A stretch of DNA of 64,000 nucleotides from Apium graveolens (taxonomy: Eukaryota; Streptophyta; Magnoliopsida; Apiales; Apiaceae). Position 1 is the stretch's first letter. Each line of letters begins with the position of its first letter. Under the pieces are notes generated by a model. It saw nothing but the letters and a program-made list of their open reading frames with translations, had not been told where the DNA came from and made no database searches. The position numbers were made by a program, and so were the translations under genes. Below are positions 23,001-33,634 of the stretch, in pieces. The stretch covers positions 46,426,192 to 46,490,191 of the forward strand of contig NC_133657.1 of assembly GCF_009905375.1 (NCBI RefSeq), read 5' to 3'.

Positions 23001-24063
23001 CATAACTCTTAAATCCAACCATAAAACCTTAAAGGGTTGAAAGTTATACCTTCTTGGACACTAGGAAGGTTAGTTCTAGGATGATTGAGGCTTGGTTTTC
23101 TTAGAAAACACTTAGAAGGGCTAGATCCTTAAGAAACAAAACCAAGAAACAAGTTAAAATTTCGGAGTAACCTTTCTGCACCTCATTCAAACATTTTTAT
23201 AAAATTGAAAAAAATTAATTTGACGCTGAAATTTGTTACGAAGCTTACCCATGATATAGAGAAGCTATGGTAACAATTTCATGATATTTGAATGAGTATA
23301 TTTTGAGTTATGAATTTTTCTTTCTCCCTTGCTCAGAAAATCCGAACTGCTGGAATGAAAAATGGGAGAGCTTTAAGTGAGGGAAAAGGGGTTGTTTTCT
23401 TTTGTGGCTAAAGTGTGGGAGTGTATAATGAATATATGGGATGTATGCAGCAGATTTGACAATAATTTGGCAAAGGTATGGGTTGGTTTGATTGTGTGGT
23501 GAAGTGAGAAAAGGGAGAAGTATGGCTTGTGTACTTGTTTGTCTCCCATCACTATTCAACACTATTCCACTAACTATTCTAGTTAGCTTCTAATCATCTA
23601 GTTACACTCCTAACTACTAGTTAGGACTTGGTTATGCATGGCCAACTTGCATGGGATTTAATTTCTCATTCGTTTTTTTATCGTAAACGCAATCGTCGTT
23701 CCATTCCGATAGTTTCCACGTATAACGACTTGTTTCGTAGAGATTTCTTTTATTGCTTATAATCCTATAACCAATTCAATTCCTTCTCTTGATCATAGAA
23801 ATACCTTGATATATTATTTATTCCACGTAGTATTCCCGGTTCTACGCCATTCTTTACGGATACGAAAACACGTAGTATAATTGTGAATCTTCGAATTTCG
23901 TCGGCTTTTACATTCACTTATTTTCCTCGATAAACAAGAATATGATCTCGGATTCTCAAAATTCCACTATTCATTTTATGATGATCCCCATACGTATTAA
24001 TTAATTAGCTCAAGTTACTATTCACAGAAGTTTTAAAATATTACAAAAATCAGGGTTCTTACA
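20073..24063 (-). repeat. 3' LTR of the Tekay element (3991 bp)
   Basis: Plus-strand ends are TGTAACACCCCCAAATCC and CAGGGTTCTTACA. It is almost identical to 29638-33629, with about 38 substitutions and two short indels by eye. Short open frames inside it (for example 20434-20855) are shared with the other LTR and show no domain. It contains three 64-65-bp subrepeats at 20605-20797. Confidence 0.95.
20605..20797 (-). repeat. Three 64-65-bp subrepeats in the Tekay LTR
   Basis: Units starting TCTCAAATGG lie at 20605, 20670 and 20734. Each continues with a gatatata.tcatcaa block and ttaaa.ctcagccttat. The same three units lie at about 30170, 30235 and 30299 in the other LTR. They may be enhancer repeats or replication slippage. 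Confidence 0.85.
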
Positions 24064-24076
24064 GTCTCCCCCCCTT
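24064..24076 (-). promoter_or_regulatory. Polypurine tract of the Tekay element
   Basis: The minus strand reads AAGGGGGGGAGAC directly before the 3' LTR start TGTAAGAACCC. Confidence 0.85.
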
Positions 24077-25420
24077 AAAAGGATTCCGTCCCGGAATCAA
24101 CTCACAAATAGATGGGGGTACCTTTCTCGCAGGTGGCTCTCTAATTCCCAAGTTGACTCCTCGACCTTGGGATGTCTCAATAAGACTCTGAATAGCTTGA
24201 CACTCTTGTCCCTGAGTACTTGCTCTTTTCAACCAATGATTTCAACTGGTTGCTCAATGTAGGACAGATCTAGTACTTACTCATGTTTCACTATATTCTT
24301 GGTATCCGCATTATACTTTCTCAACATTGGCACATGAAAAACACTATGAACCTGTTGAAGGTTTGGAGGTAAAGCCAATTCGTATGCCACGATTCTATTT
24401 GTCACAAAATCTCAAAGGACCCATATATCGGGAACTCAACTTCCCTTTCTTTCCAAATCTCATCAGTCCTTCCCATGGTGACACTTTCAAAAATACCTGG
24501 TCACCCACTTCATACTCTCTGTCTTTTCGTGCTAAGTCGGCATATTTACGCTGTCGGTCATCCTCTGATCAACTCAACTATGTCCCTCGTTCTTTACACC
24601 AAGTCGGGACCTAGTAACTTTCTTTTACCAACTTCATCCCAGTACAAGGGTGAATGGAACCTCCGACCATACAGCGCCTCATGTGGGGGCATTTCTATAC
24701 TCGCATGATAACTATGATTGTAGGCAAACTCTATCAAAGATAGGTGTTCATCTCAATAACCTTAAAAATCAATTACAAAATTTCTCAACATGTACTCCAA
24801 TGTCTGAATGATTCACTCACTTTGTCCATCGGTTTGGGGATGGTATGCAGTACTCACATTCAGTTTGGTTCATAAGCATTCCTGAAATCTCCTCAAAAAA
24901 ATCTGGAGTTGAATCGGGGATCTCTGTCAGATACGATAGCTACAGAGACTCCATGTCTTATCACAATTTCCTTGATGTATAGCTCTGCTAATCTATCCAC
25001 CATGTAGGTTTTCTTGATTGGAAGAAAGTATGCTGACTTGGTCAGTCGATATATAATTACTCATATTGCATCACGGTTAGCCTTAGCTCGGGGAAATCCT
25101 ACCACAGAATCCATGGCTATTTGTTCCCACTTTCACACCGGAATTCCTAAGGGTTGTAGGAGTCCCCTCGGTCGCTGATGTTCCACCTTCACTCTTTAAC
25201 AGGTCAAACACTTACTGACCCAATTGGCCACGTCTCTTTTCATGTTGGGTCATCAATAATATTCCTTTGGATCTCGGTACATCTTGGTACCTCCAGGATG
25301 AATTGAATATCTAGAATTATGTCCTTCGCGTAAAATTTCATCTTTTAATTCTCGAACATTCGGAATCCAAATCCGGTTCGCATACCTCATAATTCCCTTC
25401 TCATCTTTCTCACATTTGAC
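24077..25420 (-). pseudogene. Tekay integrase and chromodomain, heavily decayed
   Basis: On the minus strand fragments of integrase are readable in several frames: an ILEVPRCTEIQ-like region near 25290, YHPQTDGQSE near 24830, and the GPY/F-type tail (GDQVFLKVSPWEGL, KGKLSSRYMGP) at about 24420-24560. The chromodomain end is seen as VEESTWELE at about 24125-24175. The zinc-binding and catalytic parts are broken by many stops. Chromodomain fusions direct such elements to heterochromatin; here no intact protein is possible. Confidence 0.8.
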
Positions 25421-26900
25421 TTCTTCTCAGTCAAAGATTCTCACTCTTCATTCATCTTCTCTTCCTGATAATGTCCCATCTTTTCTAACAATTCCAGTTC
25501 TAATTTGATCTCAATTAGTCCATCAGTCCCTTTACCAGTGACTTCACCTCTATCTCCATCTCCTCAAGTTCTCTCACTAGTTCCTCCGGCGTTGTCAACA
25601 TCTTGAGTATCTCTTTACTACTAAGGGCATCGGCCACCACATTGGCCTTCCCTGGGTGATATAAAATCTCACCGACATAGTCTTTCATTAACTCTAACCA
25701 TCTCCTCTGTCTCCTGTTGAGTTCTTTCTGAGTAAATATATACTTAAGGCTCTTATGGTCGTGTAGATCTCACAATTTTCTCTGTATGGATATTGTCTCC
25801 AATTTTTCAAAGCAAAACTATTGCTGCTAATTCTAATTCATGAGTAGGGTATCTTACTTTATATTCCTTCAGCTGCCATGAGGCATAAGCAACCACTTTC
25901 CCATGCTACATGAGCATGCATCCTAATCCTTTATGTGACGCATCACTATAGATCACAAATCACCCTTTCCATCGGGCAATGCCAGCATGAGGGATATTAC
26001 CAAACTTCTTTTCAATTCCTGAAAACTTTCCTCACATTTTTCATTCCACACAACCTTTTTATTTTTGCAAGTAGGCCTAATCAAAGGTCCTGATATCTTA
26101 ACGAAATCCCGTACGAACCTCTCATAAAACCAGTTAATTCCCAAAAAGTTCCTACTTCCGTAGGTGTGGTTATTTTTTCTCATTGAAATACTGCCTCAAC
26201 ATTGGTAGGGTCAACTAACACTCCTTCACTGCTCATCAATTGTCCTAAGATCTGAACTTCATTTTGCCAGAATTCGCACCTTGAGAATTTGGCAAACAAC
26301 TTTTCTCTTCTCAATGCTTCTACCACTATCCTCAGATATTCCGCATGTTCTTCTTCCGTTTTAGAATAGACTAAAATATTATTAATAAAAAAATAATGAC
26401 GCACACGTCCCAATACTTTTTAAACACTCGATTCACAAAGTCCATGAAAGCTACTGGGGCATTCTTTGGCCCGAACGACGTCACCAAGAACTCATAATGT
26501 CCATACCTCGTGCGAAATACGGTATTTGTCCCCTGTTTTAATCTTCAGTTGGTGATATCCCATTCTTAGATCGATTTTCAAAAAATGTACCACTCCTTCA
26601 AGTTGGTCAACCGAATCGTCAATTCTAGAGAGAGGGTATCTGTTCTTAATAGTCAGCTTATTCAGTTCCCTATACTCTGTGCACAATCGCATACTACCAT
26701 CCTTATTTTTGACAAACAACATTGGTGTGCCTCATGGTGACACATTAGGTCTCATCATTCCTTTATTCAACAGTTCTTGCAACTGTGAAGTCAATTCTTT
26801 CATTTCAATCGGGGCTAGCCTATATGGGGCTTTTTGAAACTGATGTCGTTCCTGATGCTAATTCGATAGCGAACTCTATCTCTCGGTCAGGTGATAATCC
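25421..26900 (-). pseudogene. Tekay reverse transcriptase and RNase H, catalytic motif lost
   Basis: Open pieces are 26492-26722 ([20 protein letters not shown] ... [10 protein letters not shown]), 26180-26413 ([19 protein letters not shown] ... KFSRCEFW) and 25953-26183 (connection region, FLGINWFYERF). RNase H follows at about 25620-25955 ([26 protein letters not shown]). The catalytic box normally IDDILVYS reads INNILVYS: both aspartates are now asparagine (GAT to AAT twice). RT activity is excluded even apart from the frameshifts. Confidence 0.88.
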
Positions 26901-27101
26901 TGAAAGGTCTTTGGAAAACACATCCTCAAACTCGTGAACAACTGGTATGTCACATACATCGGGGCTTCTCTCTTGGTACCCGCCACGTATGCTAAATACG
27001 CTTTGCTATCTTTCCTTAATAATTGCTTTGCTTGAGCAATATTAAAAAAATTTCTGGGTCTGACGCTGACCCTTAATCACAATTTTCTTGCCGTTAGGCA
27101 T

Positions 27102-27420
27102 TCAGATTTTAACTTTCTTTCCTTTATAATCAATCTGAGCACCATTGCTCGACAACCAATCCATTTTTAAGACCACACCAAATTCTCTCAGCCTGAAAGG
27201 AATTAAGTCCAACTTAAAGTCCTTCCCTCCTAGTTCCCACTTGCAGATTAGATGAATCTCATTAATTGGAATAACCTCTCGATTCACTATTTCTATTCGC
27301 AATAATTCTCGCGTTGGAATCACATTAAGTTTTAACTTGGCCAAAAATCTCGCAATATAAAATACTTAGTTGCTTCAGAATTAAACAGAATATTTGCAGT
27401 AACCAAATTGAGTAAAAGGT
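27102..27420 (-). pseudogene. Tekay aspartic protease, active site lost
   Basis: The active-site stretch, usually LFDSGATKSFI, reads LFNSEATKYFI: Asp to Asn and Gly to Glu. Downstream is a clear protease body (LDLIPFRLREFGVVLKMDWLS, AQIDYKGKKV) at 27102-27344. The catalytic aspartate is missing, so the enzyme would be dead. It sits between the gag zinc knuckle and RT as expected. Confidence 0.85.
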
Positions 27421-27446
27421 TACCTGCTATCACGCCCTAGCTGGGT

Positions 27447-28480
27447 TGGGGCAGTTGCTAGAATAATGTCCTAGTTGGTTGCAATTAAAGCACCTCAGTA
27501 GCTATTTTCCCAATTACATACCCCAGGATGTTTCTCCTCACATGACTTATGATCCGGTAGGGGTGACCGAAACTGGTTATGAAACGTAGTCTTATATTGA
27601 CCACCTCCCTGGGCGATACTCTTGCTTACCGGTTCGCTAAAGCTATTTCCGCCAGCTACGGTAGTGGCGAACCTGGTACCCACTGCGGGTTGGGACACCA
27701 CTCCCCTCTCAGTCCTAATCGGAAACTTCTGTTTATCGCTCTGCCGCCTTGGCTTCCGAACTCCTCTTCTTGCTCTCTTCCTCTTTTTGACTTTGCTCAC
27801 TCTCTGCCTCTACAATCGAGGCCTTTTTGCACATAGTCTGTTATCTCAAGTAATGACACTCGATCCTGAATCCATTGTTTCAGCCCTTGCTGAAATCTCC
27901 TCGCCTTTTTCTCTTTCGTGTTCACAAACTCCGGCACGAATCTCGACAGTTCAATAAATTTGGCTTTGTACACAGCCACTGACATCTTATCTTACTTAAT
28001 CTCTAGAAACTTCAACTCCATCTGAGCCTCCATAAACCTGGGAAATACTTTTCCCCATGTGATAATAACATCAGTCTCCAGGGTTCCTTTAGGTTCCCAC
28101 TAATAATTTGCTTCTCCTTTTAACATATAACTGGTGAACACAGTCTTTTGCGTCTCTTCTATGGGCACTATCTCAAAGCTCTTTTCCATTTCTTTCAGCC
28201 AAGCTCTGGACTTAATAGGTTAGTAGTCCCTTGAAATTTCTGGGGGTTTTAACCACTTAAAGGCCTTAAAGACATTAGTAACTGGAACATGATCCACCTG
28301 GGTTGAGGGTGACAATTTAAATTCTCTCGAAGAAGATTCATAATTTGGTCCATGGGGTTTCCTCTCTGGCCTTCCCCCTCATTAGTATCCATAGTTTCTT
28401 CTTCATTGTAATCCTCTAAGACGAATTCATTATATTCGACTTCCTCGTGTTCTTGGTTATTTTGGTTTACCAATTCAGCA
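27447..28480 (-). pseudogene. gag: Tekay gag with CCHC zinc knuckle, fragmented
   Basis: The N-terminal acidic part is at 28249-28473. The gag core is at about 27797-28200 (SVAVYKAKFIELSRFVPEFV, RRFQQGLKQWIQDRVS). A basic linker spans 27495-27800, and a CFNCNQLGHYSSNC knuckle lies near 27447-27497. All residues of the knuckle are intact, but stops and frameshifts separate the pieces. It would form the particle in an intact relative. Confidence 0.82.
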
Positions 28481-29621
28481 GGGTTTGCTCTAGTTTCCCA
28501 ATATGTCGGGGTGGCATCGTTATGCTATTATAAAAGATCACCAATATAACATTATTCGCGTCTCTACTTATTATGTTAAAGTCGCTTAATAACTCACTTT
28601 GTCACAAATACATTCTTCATTCCTCTTTAGTTACTCGCAACATTGTGCCCACGCACCTGATTTGATGCGTTAACAAAAGACGACATCCTGCCGAGAATAT
28701 ACACGTAGCTCCTAGTGACATCCCACTCTTGGAATTCTGCGTCAGACTTATTGGTCTTCTCTTCCAGTAGTTCGGAGCTTGCTGCGTTGATTGCAGGAGC
28801 ATGAAACTTTTCAGAAATTATTCTGTCGATTCTCGCTTTCCGTGTCGAACCATAATGGCTTAACGGATGAAATGATTTCGTATTATCGCATAGCATTCTC
28901 ATCTTGGGACACGCTAAAATCTTCCTTATAGGACATAGATTCCTCAATGGTATAGCGAATACCCTTCTTGGTAGAATCACTGTTCGTCATGTATTGAACC
29001 CTTATTATCGGAACAATACTTTCAACCAATTCAGGTAACGTAATAACCTTAATAGTAAAAGAATTAAGCATCTTGATTCTTGCCTAATATGTCTCCTCAA
29101 GGACACTCTATAAAGAGCTATGAGTGGCAATACTCGGGTTTTCCAATCAACTTATGGTATTGGGGTATCGTCTTCATCCCGCTTTCTCCGGAGACTTAGC
29201 TCCACTTCTATATCAACATTATAAAAAAAATCATGTACAATTTTCTCCTTTCCTCATTATGTCGATCTTAAACGATTCCATCAATTTCCGTATAACACTT
29301 CACATAAACACTTCAACATAACTCCTGGTAGTCCATCAACAAACTCTATTGGCTCAACCAATGGACTCTCTTTCGCATATAACTCTTAGCAATCTTTTCT
29401 CTGAGTGCTACAACTCATTCTCTTCCCTTAATGTTGGCTTTTCAATCGACTGTTAATAACTCAACCAATGCCTCAACTCTTAAGGCTAAGGTCCCCTTGG
29501 GTACTACCGTCGCGACTACTCCATAGTAATCCGACTACGAACTCGATGAGAGTTCTTGTTAACTTTTAGATCCTCAGTCTACCCATTTTACTCTTACTGC
29601 TTCCAAAACTTATAACCTTTG
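28481..29621 (-). other. Tekay leader and region before gag
   Basis: About 1.1 kb between the primer-binding site and gag. Small open frames (for example 28627-28980) have no recognisable domain. Position suggests untranslated leader with RNA packaging signals, which cannot be seen directly. Confidence 0.5.
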
Positions 29622-29633
29622 GCTCTGATACCA
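29622..29633 (-). promoter_or_regulatory. tRNA-iMet primer-binding site of the Tekay element
   Basis: The minus strand reads TGGTATCAGAGC, four bases inside the 5' LTR end. It is complementary to the 3' end of initiator methionine tRNA, as in Tekay relatives. Confidence 0.92.
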
Positions 29634-29637
29634 TTTC

Positions 29638-32600
29638 TGTAACACCCCCAAATCCAAGGTAGTGAATTCGGGTCGTTACGATCACTTATTAATTAAATAA
29701 TTCTCTTTTCACAATATTACTCGACCTTTTATTCAAACTCACATACACACAGGTTATATGCTTGGAAACATTATCAAATAAATCATTTCCACTTATCTAC
29801 CTGACGGGGCTGGCGCACAAAAAGCCTATGGAACTCACGAGCGTTCCTTACCCGCCTACGGACAGCAGTCCTGGTCTGATCCATGCTGGTAGTCTGTTGT
29901 GATATGATATATAAAAGCAAGGGTGAGCATTAAAGCTCAGCAAGGTATATATCCCCATAATTAAGTATGTAAGGATAAATAAAACCAATAATTATACTTT
30001 GTATCTCCAAAGCGTTCTGAAAGTTTATATGCTTATCAAATTTATAATATTCTCAAAATCAACTACAATAGTATATCCACTGAATACTTGTATTCATCTC
30101 TTTCTCAAAATCATTTTATACTCGTACTCATTTTATTTCAAAATCTCAAGATGTTACTCGAACCAAGATTCTCAAATGGGTGTGATATATATTCATCAAC
30201 ATCCCAATTTAAAACTCAGCCTTATTGGCAGATTTCTCAAATGGATTTGATATATAATCATCAACATCCTTATTTAAACTCAGCCTTATCGGCAGATTTC
30301 TCAAATGGATTTGATATATATTCATCAATATCCTTGTTTAAAACTCAGCCTTATCGGCTCTCTGTTGTATATTTCACAACAGTTTTTCCAAAATGGAAGA
30401 AAGGGACTATACTGGAATAAAACACGTATCGGTGATCAGCCGAATACGAAATTTTCTCTACTAGTAGAAGGAATACAAACCTAGCCGCCTTTGGGCTCAT
30501 CAAGACACTACACGGTGGTTTCCCATTGCCGTGCATGTCCGAAAGTCAATGGTCACATAGACCATATAACCATACAATGCGCCACTCCACGCTTGCATAA
30601 TGCGCCACTCCGCGCTTAGTCACTGCCTGATACCACTCCGTGCCGGGCATGCCACATTCCAGTCCCAAAATAATTATATCTTTTGCTCAAAATCCTTTTT
30701 CGAAGGAATAGGTCGTTAAAAGTTGACCTCTAAATAAGATGATTTATTCATCACTTTTAACTCAATTGATCTTTGGGAGTTGTCGGAGTTTTGAATTTAA
30801 AATCATTTTTAAATCCCTATTTGTAGTAGGGTGACACATATATTACTCACTTGTTCTTTATTGAACGAGGAAGCAAAACTCTTATGCTTCTAGACTAAGT
30901 TCCCTAAGGTTTTTATATGTTTCAAATGATTAATCTCTTTCAAGAGTTTTGAATAATTTAGAAAGTACCTTTGGGAATTATGTCTATTTTTAAATAAGTT
31001 TTTAGAAGTCCGAAGATATTAAAAATCTAAGGTCTCATAATTATATAAGAGAGATTTAATGAATTGATAAAATCTTAAGTACAAAGTATTTCTAATTAAG
31101 GTTCAATGAATTAATAAAAACCTTAAATACAAAATATTTTGTGAATAAGGTCCAACGAATGGAGACACCTTAATCAAATAATCAAAACATGATTTGGTAT
31201 CCTATAATTGCTCTTTGAATAGTTAAATCTTTATTAAATAACGTGAAATGATTTATAAACTATTCAGTATATTTTTAAATACTTTCTGGATATTTAATAA
31301 TCCCTTAAGTATCGCTTTATAAAATAATCAATCAAGTAAGGGTGTCCCTTAAATGAATAAACCAATATTTCTCGAAGTTTAAGTCAAAATCTCAATCGTT
31401 CGCTTGATATATATATTACGCGAACGTACTTTATTTATCGAAATAGAAATCTTTCGCGTCCGGCTCTCTCCGGAATTAAATCGTTATTAAAATATCTTCA
31501 ACTCCCATTATCATATATTATATTTGAAATACGTTTCAACTTCTCATACTCGTGTAAAACGAAATTTATTTTCGTAAACAATCGCATAATTCGTATGCAT
31601 TGATATCATAGACAAGCATATATATATTTGAACTGTAAATCATGGCATCAATATCACAACAGTATATATATATAGCATGGATAGTATGAGATAGGGTTTC
31701 GAAAACTTGCCTCGAGTAATCGAAGTGGTATGGTCTCTGGTGTTTGGTTGGCGATCTATAAACAAAAACCAACGGTCTAAGTTAGTACGCGATTAACGTC
31801 TCGCTTTTATTAAGCAACTTTGGCAACTACTCAAGTATAACGAATCTCCGATCGTCACATTCTCAACACTTATATTCTCACTTTATAACATGGTCGAGTT
31901 TTGAAATCGATCTTTCGCTTTAGAAAGTCCATTTCGAGTTTTAAGCTCGAACGTGAGAAAACGCGTGTCAAAACTAGGTTTTTATGCGTTTCTCGCTTGC
32001 GCTCACTTTACCAAAACATTTTTATAAAATCGAAAAATTAATATTTTCTCAAAATTCTTTTTGTACAGTCTTCTCTACTGTCATATCCATTTTTTATAAG
32101 TTTTCCAGAATCTCAGAATTACTTTAAGTCCTTCAAAATCACCATGCAAGTGGACTTAAGTGCAGTTGGCTAATCGCAGAAATATTTTACACTAAAACGA
32201 CCATAACTCCTAAAACGTAAATCTCCTCATGATGATCTACACATGTATAGAAACTGCAAAACAATATCTATCTATTCATGGCCAGTGGTTTTCAAATTTT
32301 AACCATTTTCATGGCCGAATATCCTGCAGAAAACAGATCAAGTGCAAGAATGCCCAAACTCAATTTCTACTACTTGATCTTAACACAATCACTACCTATA
32401 ACCATCATAAACACAAGTACTTCTCAAGATCCACCCACATGAACCTTATATGCTCTATCTAGTACCACATACATGGATTACAACTCAACATCTCAAGCCT
32501 TTAGCAAGAACATAATCAATACAAACTCAAACAAACACAATCCTTTGGATCTTAACACTACAACAAATATAACTCTTAAATCCAACCATAAAACCTTAAA

Positions 32601-33629
32601 GGGTTGAAAGTTATACCTTCTTGGACACTAGGAAGGTTAGTTCTAGGATGATTGAGGCTTGGTTTTCTTAGAAAACACTTAGAAGGGCTAGATCCTTAAG
32701 AAACAAAACCAAGAAACAAGTTAAAATTTCGGAGTAACCTTTCTGCACCTCATTCAAACATTTTTATAAAATTGAAAAAAATTAATTTGACGCTGACATT
32801 TGTTATGAAGCTTACCCATGATATAGAGAAGCTATGGTAAAAATTTCATGATATTTGAATGAGTATATTTTGAGTTATGAATTTTTCTTTCTCCCTTGCT
32901 CAGAAAATCCGAACTGCTGGAATGAAAAATGGGAGAGCTTTAAGTGAGGGAAAAGGGGTTGTTTTCTTTTGTGGCTAAAGTGTGGGAGTGTATAATGAAT
33001 ATATGGGATGTATGCAGCAGATTTGATAATAATTTGGCAAAGGTATGGGTTGGTTTGATTGTGTGGTGAAGTGAGAAAAGGGAGAAGTATGGCTTGTGTA
33101 CTTGTTTGTCTCCCATCACTATTCAACACTATTCCACTAACTATTCTAGTTAGCTTCTAATCATCTAGTTACACTCCTAACTACTAGTTAGGACTTGGTT
33201 ATGCATGTCCAACTTGCATGGGATTTAATTTCTCATTCGTTTTTTATCGTAAACGCAATCGTCGTTCCATTCCGATAGTTTCCACGTATAACGACTTGTT
33301 TCGTAGAGATTTCTTTTATTGCTTATAATCCTATAACCAATTCAATTCCTTCTCTTGATCATAGAAACACCTTGATATATTATTTATTTCACGTAGTATT
33401 CCCGCTTCTACGCCATTCTTTACGGATACGAAAACACGTAGTATAATTGTGAATCTTCGAATTTCGTCGGCTTTTACATTCACTTATTTTCCTCGATAAA
33501 CAAGAATATGATCTCGGATTCTCAAAATTGCACTATTCATTTTATGATGATCCCCATACGTATTAATTAATTAGCTCAAGTTACTATTCACAGAAGTTTT
33601 AAAATATTACAAAAATCAGGGTTCTTACA
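29638..33629 (-). repeat. 5' LTR of the Tekay element (3992 bp)
   Basis: It is colinear with 20073-24063 from TGTAACACCCCC to TTCTTACA. The primer-binding site lies just outside its inner edge, so it is the 5' LTR on the minus strand. Differences are scattered single substitutions, mostly transitions, plus a 2-bp change in a TA run near 31670 and a 1-bp change in a T run near 33245. Confidence 0.95.
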
Positions 33630-33634
33630 CTATC

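Larger units (their letters stand above)
20073..33629 (-). mobile_element. Complete Tekay-type chromovirus (Ty3/gypsy) nested in SIRE-1
   Basis: This 13.56-kb element has LTRs of 3991 and 3992 bp, TSD ctatc, an iMet primer-binding site and a polypurine tract. The minus-strand order is gag, protease, RT, RNase H, integrase, chromodomain. RT, integrase and the terminal VEESTWELE-like chromodomain segment place it among plant Tekay/Del chromoviruses. LTRs differ at roughly 40 positions (about 1%), so insertion is recent. The coding region is destroyed throughout: catalytic motifs are changed and stops are dense. It looks non-autonomous and possibly mobilised by a relative. Confidence 0.93.

Noticed and set aside
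27579..27957. Plus-strand open frames of 85 and 111 residues opposite Tekay gag
   Set aside because: They lie antisense to recognisable gag coding; composition is explained by the complementary strand.
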